Of a DNA stretch of 60,450 nucleotides, positions 44,758 through 53,761 are shown in pieces. A program made the translations under genes and the position numbers. A model generated the notes under the pieces. That model saw nothing but the letters and a program-made list of their open reading frames with translations, was not told the DNA's origin and searched no databases. The stretch covers positions 1 to 60,450 of the forward strand of contig NZ_JAJSON010000001.1 in the NCBI RefSeq assembly GCF_022410465.1, read 5' to 3'. This DNA comes from Christiangramia crocea. Its GTDB lineage: Bacteria > Bacteroidota > Bacteroidia > Flavobacteriales > Flavobacteriaceae. How positions within the stretch are numbered: the stretch's first letter is position 1; each line of letters begins with the position of its first letter.

Positions 44758-47628
44758 TTATTCTTGGTTTTTTCTAAAGTCGAACCATAAATTCATGGTG
44801 ATACCATCATCGCCACTTTTTATCCGAATATTAGTCGGCTGGCTACTTGGTCCCTGGTGCGATAAAGGTTTAAATGCACGCATCGCAGGAATTTCATACA
44901 TAAACGAAATATTGCCCTCGGGAAATTCAGGTTGAGGATGAGCATTCGAAATCATGTTTTTGGGTTCATCGGGTGTGAACAACCTTAAAAACATCTTATC
45001 ATTTTCACTGAAAACCCTGAAGCTGTTGTTACCGGCATCCAGATAGCCACCCAGGAAGTTGGCATGATAACCTTTAAATTCAGGATAGATAAGGTTCTCA
45101 AAGCTTTCTCCGGTAATGGTCTGGTTATAGTCTTTTTGCCAGATAGAGTATTCGGTTCCTTTAAGCCTGTTTTTCCAAACCCTGTAAGGGCCTTTTCCGA
45201 ACCATTTAAAACCATTAACTCCTTCTTCCGGAAAATCGAAAGTGATTCCGAATTTATCGATATTTCCTTCATAGAAGGCACCGTCAAATCCGTCACCACC
45301 ACGGGCATTTTTCAGGGCAGTCATTTCCATATGAAGGCGACCATCAGGATACATGGTCCAGACAATATCTTCTATACCTCCGGCATACTTCATTGCAAAA
45401 ATAGCTTTATCACCATCCTGTTTTATCTTTACCTCCTGGAATTCTACTTTCATACCTATAGGCCTTGGACCGTTAACCAGCGGAATTTCACTTTTTCCGT
45501 TTGAGACAGAAGTTATATGGCCTGAATTTTTATCAAAAGTTACTTTTACATCACCCCCTGAAAGAGTGATTTTATTCCCATTTTCTTCAGCAAAAGCAGC
45601 TTTTTTGTTCTCTTTTTTCAGAAGGAATTTATCAGCAAAGTAATCAGCGCGATGAATAGGCCAGGTCCATGTATAGATCTCTCTTCCGTGCTGATCTGCA
45701 GCGGTAATTTCGAGCCAGTCGCCTTCAAAGAAATTATCGCCTAATCCAAACTTGATTTTACGTCTTTCCCCAGGTTCTGCATCCGGTAAATCTATTGCTC
45801 CGGAAGCTATTTGGCTTGGCCCTGAATCACTGTAAAAGACCTCTTTTGGTGCTTTCATAACACGGTAATTCATAGTTGCGGAGTTAAGATTGCTGAAAAG
45901 AAAGTTGTTCGTTACTAAAAAAGTACCGTCAAAAGTTTCGGTAATTAGCCTGGGCTCAAACTGTATAGGAGCCCATACTTCTTTAATTGTAAAGAAACTA
46001 CCTTCCTTTTCGCGGTGAGGTCCTAAGATGCCGTCAGGAGCTAAATTCCCTTTTGAATCATATTTTCGATCCCCTTCCCAGTCGGTTCGTAATACAGCGG
46101 CATCATTGAAAACCCACAGGAAGCCCCCGGCAAAAAGCGGACTTTCTTTATACCTGTTCCAGAAATCATCCAATCCGGCGCCGTGGCCATTATCATAGGT
46201 TCCGTGCATAAATTCAGTAGGAAAAAATACATTTTCTCCGGCTCCAAAGCGGTGTACTCCTGTTTGATATGTGGGATAGTGATGGGTATCCCATCCGTTA
46301 AAATCGGCCCAGGGATGAATTACAATTCGTTTTTGTAGGTCATACTCATGAAAAACAGCGTCCAGTTCATAATTCCAGCCTCCTTCATTCCCCTGGTCCC
46401 AAATGATTATTGAAGGGTGGTTTACATCACGTTTAACCGTTTCTTTTACCAGCTGCCTGCCGGTTTTAGTATCATATGGATTTTGCCAGCCCGCAACTTC
46501 ATTTAAAACAAACAGGCCTAAGGAATCACAGGCTTCAAGAAAATGCTTGTCTGGCGGATAGTGAAACCGGACTGCATTCATGTTCATATCTTTGATGAGG
46601 TTCACATCCATGATACTTATCCTTTTGCTGGTACTTCTGCCAGATTCGGGATAGATGGTGTGTCGGTTGACACCTTTCATCAGTATTTTAGTCCCGTTCA
46701 CATAGATGCCGTCCTTTTTGCGGAATTCCAGAGTTCTGAAACCTATGCGATCTGAAACTTCATGAATTGTTTTTCCGTTTTGGGTTAACTTAAATTGAAG
46801 CTCATATAAATTAGGTTGCTCAGGATTCCAGGGCTTTATATTTTCCCATTTAGCCTCAATAATCTTTTTTTCTGTATTAGTTGCTATTGGAAAACTATAA
46901 GTTTTATAATCACTATCTGTTTCGCCAACTGGAGAAATTGTAGCTTCTATTTGTGCATTTTCGGGAATATTTTTCAGGTCAAGTTCTGCGGTTAGAGAGC
47001 CATCCATTTTAGCGTCTACGGCAAAATGATCAATGTTGGTTCGCGGTTTTACCTCCAGCCATACGGGTCTATAAATCCCACCAAACAACCACCAGTCGGC
47101 ATAACGTTCCGCACGATTTACATTGTGATTTTCAGAATGTTTCCATACGTGAACCTCCAGAAGATTTTTTTCTCCGAATTTCAGAAAGTCAGTTATATCA
47201 TACTCAAACTGATAAAAACCTCCATGGTGTTTCGGGCCTACTTTTTCCCCGTTTATTTTAACCTCCGTATCGGTCATTACTCCCCCAAAGACTATTTTCA
47301 CCGATTTATCTTTATACTCTTCAGGAACCTCAAATTCATATTTGTAAAATCCTTCTTCCTTGCTTGGCTCTTCCTGTTCCAACTCTTTATACCAGCGGCC
47401 GTAGGTGTAAGTGCCAAATCCTTCCAGTTCCCATTGATTTGGAACATCAATCTTAGACCATTCATTGCTGTTCATTCCATCGGTGACCATGAAATCCCAT
47501 TCTACAGTATGTTCAAAATCCTTTCCAGAGAGATAAATTTCTTTTGTCTCCTGGGCCCTTAGTTGGGACGCAAGGAAAATCAGGATTAGAAAGTTTAAAA
47601 GTCTTAAATTCAAATGCTTTATTTTCAT
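44758..47628 (-). CDS. GH2 beta-galactosidase, LacZ-like, copy 3
   Basis: The start chosen is the ATG at 47628 (956 residues) because it begins the signal peptide MKIKHLNLRLLNFLILIFLASQLRAQ. The frame is open up to an ATG at 47718, but that would overlap the preceding esterase gene by 86 bases and put 30 residues before the signal. Jelly roll (GFGTYTYGRWYKELEQEEPS), Ig and TIM-barrel domains are followed by the C-terminal small-chain beta domain of LacZ-type enzymes. The acid/base Glu lies in IIIWDQGNEGGWN (~411) and the nucleophile Glu in FFPTEFMHGTYDNGHG (~471). The expected activity is removal of beta-galactose from pectic galactan. Confidence 0.9.
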   Translation of the reverse strand: MKIKHLNLRLLNFLILIFLASQLRAQETKEIYLSGKDFEHTVEWDFMVTDGMNSNEWSKIDVPNQWELEGFGTYTYGRWYKELEQEEPSKEEGFYKYEFEVPEEYKDKSVKIVFGGVMTDTEVKINGEKVGPKHHGGFYQFEYDITDFLKFGEKNLLEVHVWKHSENHNVNRAERYADWWLFGGIYRPVWLEVKPRTNIDHFAVDAKMDGSLTAELDLKNIPENAQIEATISPVGETDSDYKTYSFPIATNTEKKIIEAKWENIKPWNPEQPNLYELQFKLTQNGKTIHEVSDRIGFRTLEFRKKDGIYVNGTKILMKGVNRHTIYPESGRSTSKRISIMDVNLIKDMNMNAVRFHYPPDKHFLEACDSLGLFVLNEVAGWQNPYDTKTGRQLVKETVKRDVNHPSIIIWDQGNEGGWNYELDAVFHEYDLQKRIVIHPWADFNGWDTHHYPTYQTGVHRFGAGENVFFPTEFMHGTYDNGHGAGLDDFWNRYKESPLFAGGFLWVFNDAAVLRTDWEGDRKYDSKGNLAPDGILGPHREKEGSFFTIKEVWAPIQFEPRLITETFDGTFLVTNNFLFSNLNSATMNYRVMKAPKEVFYSDSGPSQIASGAIDLPDAEPGERRKIKFGLGDNFFEGDWLEITAADQHGREIYTWTWPIHRADYFADKFLLKKENKKAAFAEENGNKITLSGGDVKVTFDKNSGHITSVSNGKSEIPLVNGPRPIGMKVEFQEVKIKQDGDKAIFAMKYAGGIEDIVWTMYPDGRLHMEMTALKNARGGDGFDGAFYEGNIDKFGITFDFPEEGVNGFKWFGKGPYRVWKNRLKGTEYSIWQKDYNQTITGESFENLIYPEFKGYHANFLGGYLDAGNNSFRVFSENDKMFLRLFTPDEPKNMISNAHPQPEFPEGNISFMYEIPAMRAFKPLSHQGPSSQPTNIRIKSGDDGITMNLWFDFRKNQE

Positions 47629-47632
47629 AAAT

Positions 47633-49006
47633 TTAATTTCCATCAGGTTTAGTATTTTCAAATCGGGGACTAAGGGGAACTTTCCAGCTGGAAAGTTCGT
47701 TTGGTTTTTCAGGATCATATCCTGGGGTCTCCTTCTTCAAATATTCGGAAAGAGATGAATTTTGCTCACGTAAGCCTTGGATAAATGCCAGTGCAATTTC
47801 GTTCGCTCCAAAATTATTAAAATGGGTATTGTCTTCCAGCTTCTTATCCTGTCCGGGAAAAGTGTGAGCCGGATATTGAACAAAAGCTTTTTTTGATTCT
47901 TCCACCCCCCAGGCTTCGTACATTTTGGTAGTCATTTTGGTCAAATCGATAAGCGGCACATTCATATCTCTTGCAACCTTTCTTATCGCGGCCGGGTAAT
48001 CTCCATGTGTGGGAATTAATTTTCCGTCTTTCTTAAAAAGTCTTCTTTGAGCAGGAGTAATTAGAATAGGTTCAGCTCCTTTACTCCTGGCGGTCAGTAT
48101 AAATTCCTTTAAAAGATCGGTATAAGATTGCCAGGGGCCAATCCCTTCACCTTTTCTTTTCTCATCGTTATGAGCAAAGCCAATAACCAGGTAATCCCCG
48201 GGTTTTATTTGTTCCTCTATTTTTTCAAGGCGTTTTCTGCCTTTAAAAGAAGCAAGTGAAGCGCCTGAAAAAGCATGATTGGCAATCGCTATTTCCTTAT
48301 TGAAATATTGTGTAACTGCCTGTCCCCAAGAGGCCCAGGGTTCAAGGTCCTGGTCGGTCATGGTGGAGTCCCCCGCCAGATAAAGGGTCTTGAAGTCATT
48401 TAAGGGAGTGATGCAAATTTTTTGAACAGCAACATCCCCAGAAAACTCCAGGGTAAGTTTATCATCCCAGTCTAAATCATCTAATTCCCGGTTTTTAAGG
48501 CTTGCAGTTCCTCCATCTTTCATTTCAGGTTTTCGTACATTCACTATAAAGCTTTCAGATCTTTGCCCGCCCTTTTTTACGGGAATCCTGTCGTAAAAAA
48601 TTCTCTTGGATTCAGCTTTTATAGTTGTTTCTGAAGCCTTTTTATCTAAACCCAGTATTATTTCAATTTTATAATTTCCTTCCGGAACTTTAGTGGAGAA
48701 ATAGACCGGTGCTTTGGAGGTGAAACCTGTGGGGCCAATCTCGACTTTTTGGGAGGTGCCAAAATCAAAACCATAAGCTTTTTCTGATTGAAATTCTACA
48801 GGATAATCAATAAGAATAGCCGAAGAATCAGGGCTCTTTCCGAAAGTGAATTTCAGTACCTTGGATGACTGAGCTAAAACCTCATTACAATGCAGGATTA
48901 TGAAAACAAATATTAATTTTAATCCTGCCTTGGAAATAAATATTATCCTTGTTTTTAGAGGGTTATATTTTATCCAGTCGAAAAGAGCTTGGTTCTGATC
49001 TATCAT
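47633..49006 (-). CDS. CE12-type rhamnogalacturonan acetylesterase with N-terminal beta domain
   Basis: A 457-residue exported protein; the signal hydrophobic stretch lies at 28-40 and ends VLAQ (46), after an unusually long N-region with no other start available. Residues ~50-200 form a beta-sandwich like that preceding YesT-type esterases. Residues ~205-430 form the SGNH domain: Ser in LAGDSTMTD (~212), Gly in HAFSGAS, Asn in GFAHNDEKR and Asp-x-x-His in DNTHFNNFGA. It is the first gene of the leftward operon (esterase, GH2, tandem CE12, GH2, GH115, GH2), starting about 24 bases after the transcription start predicted from the operator at 49064-49082. Confidence 0.9.
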   Translation of the reverse strand: MIDQNQALFDWIKYNPLKTRIIFISKAGLKLIFVFIILHCNEVLAQSSKVLKFTFGKSPDSSAILIDYPVEFQSEKAYGFDFGTSQKVEIGPTGFTSKAPVYFSTKVPEGNYKIEIILGLDKKASETTIKAESKRIFYDRIPVKKGGQRSESFIVNVRKPEMKDGGTASLKNRELDDLDWDDKLTLEFSGDVAVQKICITPLNDFKTLYLAGDSTMTDQDLEPWASWGQAVTQYFNKEIAIANHAFSGASLASFKGRKRLEKIEEQIKPGDYLVIGFAHNDEKRKGEGIGPWQSYTDLLKEFILTARSKGAEPILITPAQRRLFKKDGKLIPTHGDYPAAIRKVARDMNVPLIDLTKMTTKMYEAWGVEESKKAFVQYPAHTFPGQDKKLEDNTHFNNFGANEIALAFIQGLREQNSSLSEYLKKETPGYDPEKPNELSSWKVPLSPRFENTKPDGN

Positions 49007-49034
49007 TGGTGGTCTCAGGAATTGATAATAATAT

Positions 49035-49082
49035 CTAAACTACCTAAGATCGCCAGAAAAGGTATCCTGTACTGTTATGGCT
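49035..49082 (-). promoter_or_regulatory. Predicted operator and -7 box of the leftward GH2/CE12/GH115 operon
   Basis: On the minus strand AGCCATAACAGTACAGGAT (49082 to 49064) has the full half-site GTACAGGAT. After 21 bases comes TAGTTTAG (49042 to 49035), 5 of 6 of TAnnTTTG. It sits between the regulator gene and the operon, giving the operon its own promoter. Confidence 0.65.
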
Positions 49083-49090
49083 GTATAATA

Positions 49091-50143
49091 CTATACCGAA
49101 TTACGTTCAATATAATTGAAAACATTTTTTACTTTTTCCTTTTTATTTTTTAATACCATATAGGCGGCAGTTTCTCCCATAGTTTTAAAATCGGTACTAA
49201 TTACTGAAATACCTAATAATTCCTTCAAAGGGGTTTCATTGTACGAAATGATACCAATATCCCTTCCTAGTACCAGGTTCTTCTTTCTGGTCTGCCGTAC
49301 AAGATTCACCAGGTCCCGTTCCTGAATGGTAACATATACATCTTTACTTTGTAGTTCCATATCATCATAGATTTCGTGCAAAATTTCATAATCAAAATTA
49401 TTTTCCGCACAAAACTTAATAAAACCAGTTCGAATTCTTCGGGGATATGGATTAGCCGATTTTTCTGGATATACCAGAATCACCTTGTCATACTTCTTTA
49501 TTCTTTCTAATCCTTCAGTAAGAGCTTTGAAAATATCCTGTTCAAAGTCTTGATAAATAGAACCATAATTACCTTTTAGAACATCTTTTACATTATCGAG
49601 CATAATTAAACTGTCTGTAGGGATCTGCCTCAGGATTTTAAGTACTTCTGGCGTGAAGGTCACATGATGGGAATTATCATCTCTAAAGTGAGGCATGATC
49701 ACATAATAATTATAGGCTCCGATATTGCGTTCTAAAGTTTTTATAAATAGAGATTCATCACAATGATATATATACATGTCTACATGACTGTTAACCCCAA
49801 GAGCGTTCACAAAGGAGTTATAGGTAATCATTTTATAAGTGCTGGGTTTGTTTACCATGAATAAAATGTTGACCCTTGAAATCAAATCGGTTTTGGACGT
49901 GTAGAAACCTTTGCCTTTTACGGAAACTATAATTTTCCTTTCTTTTAAAAGCCTATATGCTTTCTCTACCGTATCTCGTGAGAGAAGGAGATGCTCACTA
50001 AGTTCGTTGATTGAGGGGATTTTTTCTCCAACCTTGATCTTACCATGGGAAATACCGGAAATGATCGAATCTACAATCTGTTTATATTTAGGTATTCTGG
50101 AATCTTCTTTAATCTCTATTTCAATTGGCTGAATTATCTTCAT
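49091..50143 (-). CDS. GntR-family transcriptional regulator with LacI/periplasmic-binding-like sensor domain
   Basis: A 350-residue DNA-binding protein, AraR-like in build. The winged helix-turn-helix of GntR type occupies residues ~15-75 (KYKQIVDSIISGISHGKIKVGEKIPSINELSEHLLLSRDTVEKAYRLLKERKIIVSVKGKGFY). A two-lobed sugar-binding-like domain follows (~80-340: VNILFMVNKPS, YYVIMPHF, SLIMLDNV, KVILVYPEKS, IISYNETPLKELLGISVISTDFKTMGETAAYMV). It is the only regulator in the window and lies between the side-chain operon and the rhamnose operon, so it is the first candidate to bind the shared operator, with rhamnose or an RG fragment as effector (inference). An operator centred near -42 would make it an activator, which is less usual for GntR proteins. 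Confidence 0.9.
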   Translation of the reverse strand: MKIIQPIEIEIKEDSRIPKYKQIVDSIISGISHGKIKVGEKIPSINELSEHLLLSRDTVEKAYRLLKERKIIVSVKGKGFYTSKTDLISRVNILFMVNKPSTYKMITYNSFVNALGVNSHVDMYIYHCDESLFIKTLERNIGAYNYYVIMPHFRDDNSHHVTFTPEVLKILRQIPTDSLIMLDNVKDVLKGNYGSIYQDFEQDIFKALTEGLERIKKYDKVILVYPEKSANPYPRRIRTGFIKFCAENNFDYEILHEIYDDMELQSKDVYVTIQERDLVNLVRQTRKKNLVLGRDIGIISYNETPLKELLGISVISTDFKTMGETAAYMVLKNKKEKVKNVFNYIERNSV

Positions 50144-50223
50144 TAGAATGAGCTCTTTTGTTAAAGAATTGTAAATTTAAATAATAAATATTTGGTTTTC
50201 CCCCTTAAAGGAAATCTTTTCCT

Positions 50224-50271
50224 AAGCAGCATACTACAGGATAGCCTCTACATCTTTTAAGACTAAATTTG
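50224..50271 (+). promoter_or_regulatory. Predicted operator and -7 box of the rhaEW operon
   Basis: Operator AAGCAGCATACTACAGGAT (50224-50242), a weaker copy (8 of 9 in the right half), then 21 bases, then a full -7 consensus TAAATTTG (50264-50271). The predicted start near 50276 gives a leader of about 24 bases. The region is shared with the divergent regulator gene. Confidence 0.65.
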
Positions 50272-50299
50272 GAGAAAATGCTAAGCTTTAACAATTATC

Positions 50300-52396
50300 A
50301 TGGAAAAAACTTTTAAATACGTAGACTATCTCTGGGATGAGCAAAAAGCAGCTTCAATGGGTGATGACCAGGTAGCGCTTTTTCTTTACCGATCTAATAT
50401 TTTAGGAGCAGATTTAAGAATCACCAATTATGGAGGAGGTAATACCAGTTGTAAAACTATTGAAAAAGACCCTCTAACCAATGAAGATGTAGAGGTAATG
50501 TGGGTAAAAGGATCAGGAGGCGACATTGGTACCCTAACCAGGGAAGGAATTGCTGGATTATATACAGAAAGACTGAGAAACCTCAAGAATGTTTATCAAG
50601 GAATTGAGGATGAAGATAGAATGGTAGGCTTGTTTAATCATTGTATCTACGATCTTAACAGTAAGGCTCCTTCAATAGACACTCCGTTACATGGTCTTTT
50701 GCCATTTAGCCATATAGATCATTTGCATCCCGATGCACTTATTGCCGTTGCAGCTGCCAAAGACAGTGAACAGGTTACCAAAGAAATTTGGGGTGATACA
50801 ATGGGATGGGTTCCCTGGCAACGTCCGGGTTTTGATCTTGGTCTTCAACTGGAGAAGTGCCTGAAAGAGAATCCTGGCATCAGGGGTATTGTTCTTGGTA
50901 GTCATGGACTTTTTACCTGGGGTGATACTTCTTATGAATGTTATATGAATAGCCTTGAGGTAATTGAGCAGGCATCTGAATATATAGCTAAGAAAATTGA
51001 AGAAAAAGGAGAAGTTTTTGGAGGTAGGAAAATAGAAAGTTTATCTGCGGAAGAACGAAAAAATAAAGCTGCAGAATTAATGCCGTTATTGCGTGGTCTG
51101 GCCTCTTCTGAGAATCAAATGATTGGTCATTTTACTGATAGTGATACAGTATTACAATATATTAACAGTAATGATCTGGAAAGGCTGGCACCTATGGGAA
51201 CTTCCTGCCCTGATCATTTTCTCCGTACAAAAATTCAACCATTGATTTTAAACCTGGAAACTTCTGAAGATATTTCAGATACAGAGAAAGTTTTAGAAAA
51301 ATTAACTCCAGATTTTGATCAGTACCGTAAAGAATATAAGGAGTATTATGAGAACTGCAAGCATGATAACAGCCCCGCAATGCGTGATCCAAATCCGGTA
51401 ATAATTATCTATCCGGGAGTTGGAATGTTCAGTTTTGCAAAAAATAAACAAACTGCCCGGGTGGCAAGTGAATTTTATGTAAATGCCATCAATGTGATGC
51501 GAGGTGCAGAGGCGATTAGTGAATATACCTCCTTGCCGCGACAGGAAGCATTTGATATTGAGTACTGGTTATTAGAAGAGGCTAAGCTTCAACGCATGCC
51601 TGCTGAAAAACCTCTTTCCCGGAGAGTAGCACTTGTGACCGGAGCCGGAGGTGGAATAGGGAAGGCCATAGCCGATAAATTAGTTGCTGAAGGTGCCAAT
51701 GTTGTACTTACCGATATTAATGAGGATAATCTAAATGAGGCTGTATCTACTTACAAACGAGATCTGGTTGAAGGAGTACTTTGTGATGTAACTAAAGAGG
51801 AATCTATCGATGCGGCTTATAAAAAAGCTAATTTGTCTTTCGGTGGGGTGGATATAGTGATACATTCTGCAGGATTAGCAATTTCTAAGTCTTTAGAAGA
51901 CACCACTCAAAAGGATTGGGATCTCTTACAGGATATTTTGGTTAAAGGTCAGTTCTTAATGGCTCAAAAAGGAGTGGAAATCATGAAAAAACAAGGGCTG
52001 GGAGGTGATATTGTAAATATTGCGAGTAAGAATGGATTGGTCGCCGGGCCAAATAATGTAGGTTATGGAACTGCCAAGGCAGCTCAGCAGCACATGACCC
52101 GTCTTCTGGCAGCGGAACTTGGGAGGGATCATATTAGGGTAAATACTGTAAACCCTGATGGTGTTATTGTAGGAAGTAAGATATGGGAAGGTGAGTGGGC
52201 CGAAGGCAGAGCCAAGGCACACGGGATTGAAGTAAAAGATCTTCCTAAACATTACGCCAAAAGAAATCTACTGCAGGAGATTATTCTTCCTGAAGATATT
52301 GCCAACGGTGTATTCGTTTGTGTGGGAATTCTGGAAAAAAGTACTGGAAATACTATTAATGTTGATGGTGGTATGGCCAATGCTTTTGTAAGATAA
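50300..52396 (+). CDS. rhaEW: Bifunctional L-rhamnulose-1-phosphate aldolase / L-lactaldehyde dehydrogenase
   Basis: A 698-residue cytoplasmic fusion. Residues ~20-420 form a class II aldolase domain: ITNYGGGNTSCK (phosphate/substrate loop), HIDHLHPDA (zinc His pair) and GSHGLFTWG (third His). Residues ~430-698 form a short-chain dehydrogenase: VALVTGAGGGIGKAIADKL (NAD site), HSAGLA, and the catalytic Tyr-x-x-x-Lys in GYGTAKAAQ. Known RhaEW enzymes split rhamnulose-1-phosphate into DHAP and L-lactaldehyde and oxidise the latter to L-lactate. The downstream rhaI, kinase and lactate dehydrogenase-type genes agree. It is followed by a strong internal hairpin. Confidence 0.92.
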   Translation: MEKTFKYVDYLWDEQKAASMGDDQVALFLYRSNILGADLRITNYGGGNTSCKTIEKDPLTNEDVEVMWVKGSGGDIGTLTREGIAGLYTERLRNLKNVYQGIEDEDRMVGLFNHCIYDLNSKAPSIDTPLHGLLPFSHIDHLHPDALIAVAAAKDSEQVTKEIWGDTMGWVPWQRPGFDLGLQLEKCLKENPGIRGIVLGSHGLFTWGDTSYECYMNSLEVIEQASEYIAKKIEEKGEVFGGRKIESLSAEERKNKAAELMPLLRGLASSENQMIGHFTDSDTVLQYINSNDLERLAPMGTSCPDHFLRTKIQPLILNLETSEDISDTEKVLEKLTPDFDQYRKEYKEYYENCKHDNSPAMRDPNPVIIIYPGVGMFSFAKNKQTARVASEFYVNAINVMRGAEAISEYTSLPRQEAFDIEYWLLEEAKLQRMPAEKPLSRRVALVTGAGGGIGKAIADKLVAEGANVVLTDINEDNLNEAVSTYKRDLVEGVLCDVTKEESIDAAYKKANLSFGGVDIVIHSAGLAISKSLEDTTQKDWDLLQDILVKGQFLMAQKGVEIMKKQGLGGDIVNIASKNGLVAGPNNVGYGTAKAAQQHMTRLLAAELGRDHIRVNTVNPDGVIVGSKIWEGEWAEGRAKAHGIEVKDLPKHYAKRNLLQEIILPEDIANGVFVCVGILEKSTGNTINVDGGMANAFVR

Positions 52397-52417
52397 TAGT
52401 TTGTGTTTAGCTTAATT

Positions 52418-52448
52418 AGGGATTTTCAATTATTGAAAATCCCTTTTT
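52418..52448 (+). terminator. Strong intrinsic terminator between rhaEW and rhaI
   Basis: A perfect 12-bp stem, AGGGATTTTCAA (52418-52429) with TTGAAAATCCCT (52433-52444), a 3-base loop and a T run to 52448. It lies inside the gene run, so read-through would set a lower level for the downstream genes. Confidence 0.8.
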
Positions 52449-52470
52449 ACTAACTAATTTTTGATGATGT

Positions 52471-53751
52471 ATGAAAATTGATAAAAATAGTATTTCAGAT
52501 TATAACAGTCAGTATAAAGATACATTTGAACAAGAATTCAGATTTGTTTCAGACAGCCTGGAACAGAAAGGATTGAATGTTGAAAGTGTTGTAAAGAAAA
52601 TCAGCGATTTTCAGGTAGCTATCCCCAGTTGGGCTTTGGGCGCAGGAGGTACACGTTTCGGACGTTTTTCTTATGGTGGTGAGCCTTCTTCTCTTGAGCA
52701 AAAACTGAATGATATAGGGGTTTTAAATGCCTTAACAAAATCGGCAGGAGCAGTATCACTGCACATTCCTTGGGATATACCGGATGATACGCAGGCGATC
52801 AAGGAAATAGCTGAAAGTCACGGGATCGCTTTCGATGCGATGAACTCGAATACATTTCAGGATCAACCAGGAGCGGAGGAGACTTATAAATTCGGTTCAT
52901 TGAATAATACAAGTAAAAATGTTAGGGACTATGCCATACAGCATAACCTGGATGTGATAAGGATAGGAGAGGAGCTCGGCTCTAAAAGCTTAACGGTTTG
53001 GCTTGCTGATGGGGCTAACTTTCCCGGTCAGTTAAATTTTCAAAATGCTTTGAAGTACACTGAAGATAGTTTGAAAAGCATATACCAATACCTGCCTGAA
53101 GATTGGAGAATGTTTATTGAATATAAACCTTACGAACCAAATTTTTACAGTACCACAATACAGGATTGGGGAACTTCTTTTATGTTAGCGAATGCGTGCG
53201 GAGAAAAGGCCTTTACACTGGTAGATCTTGGTCACCACCTGCCGAATACTAATATTGAACAAATAGTGGCTACTTTGTTGTTGAAGGGAAAGCTGGGTGG
53301 TTTTCATTTTAATGATAGTAAATATGGTGATGATGATGTTACTGTAGGGTCAATAAAACCTTATGCTTTGTTCCTTATATTTAATGAGCTGGTTTACGGG
53401 ATGGAAAATAATCCTCAAAACCCTTCTTTGGCCTGGATGATAGATGCTAGTCACAACATAAAAGATCCTCTTGAAGATTTATTGCAATCGATAGAAGCTA
53501 TTCTTATCGCCTATGCCCAGGCCCTTCTAATTGATCAAAAAGATCTGAGGGAAGCACAGTTACAAAATGATGTAGTGAAATGTCAGGAAATTCTTCAGGA
53601 TGCTTACCGTACAGATGTTAGACCACTGGTAAAAGCTGCAAGATTAAAGGCTAATGCAGCCTTAAATCCTCTGGATGCTTACCGCAGTTTTGAAGTTCGG
53701 AAAGAGCTGATAAAAGAAAGAGGAAATAAAACGATAGCTACAGGGCTATAA
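52471..53751 (+). CDS. rhaI: L-rhamnose isomerase (RhaI type)
   Basis: A 426-residue cytoplasmic TIM-barrel isomerase converting L-rhamnose to L-rhamnulose, of the Pseudomonas-type RhaI group rather than Escherichia RhaA. Landmarks are VAIPSWALGAGGTRFGRF near the start, VSLHIPWD, and the metal-ligand segments FIEYKPYEPNFY, TLVDLGHHLPN and GGFHFNDSKYGDDDVTVGS. The length matches RhaI (about 430). It follows the terminator after rhaEW by 23 bases and precedes the kinase by 10 bases. Confidence 0.9.
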   Translation: MKIDKNSISDYNSQYKDTFEQEFRFVSDSLEQKGLNVESVVKKISDFQVAIPSWALGAGGTRFGRFSYGGEPSSLEQKLNDIGVLNALTKSAGAVSLHIPWDIPDDTQAIKEIAESHGIAFDAMNSNTFQDQPGAEETYKFGSLNNTSKNVRDYAIQHNLDVIRIGEELGSKSLTVWLADGANFPGQLNFQNALKYTEDSLKSIYQYLPEDWRMFIEYKPYEPNFYSTTIQDWGTSFMLANACGEKAFTLVDLGHHLPNTNIEQIVATLLLKGKLGGFHFNDSKYGDDDVTVGSIKPYALFLIFNELVYGMENNPQNPSLAWMIDASHNIKDPLEDLLQSIEAILIAYAQALLIDQKDLREAQLQNDVVKCQEILQDAYRTDVRPLVKAARLKANAALNPLDAYRSFEVRKELIKERGNKTIATGL

Positions 53752-53761
53752 AGAAAAAAGA

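Noticed and set aside
47629-47718. A 30-residue N-terminal extension of the LacZ-like GH2 gene
   Set aside because: It overlaps the preceding esterase gene and would place a long polar stretch before a clean signal peptide that starts at 47628.
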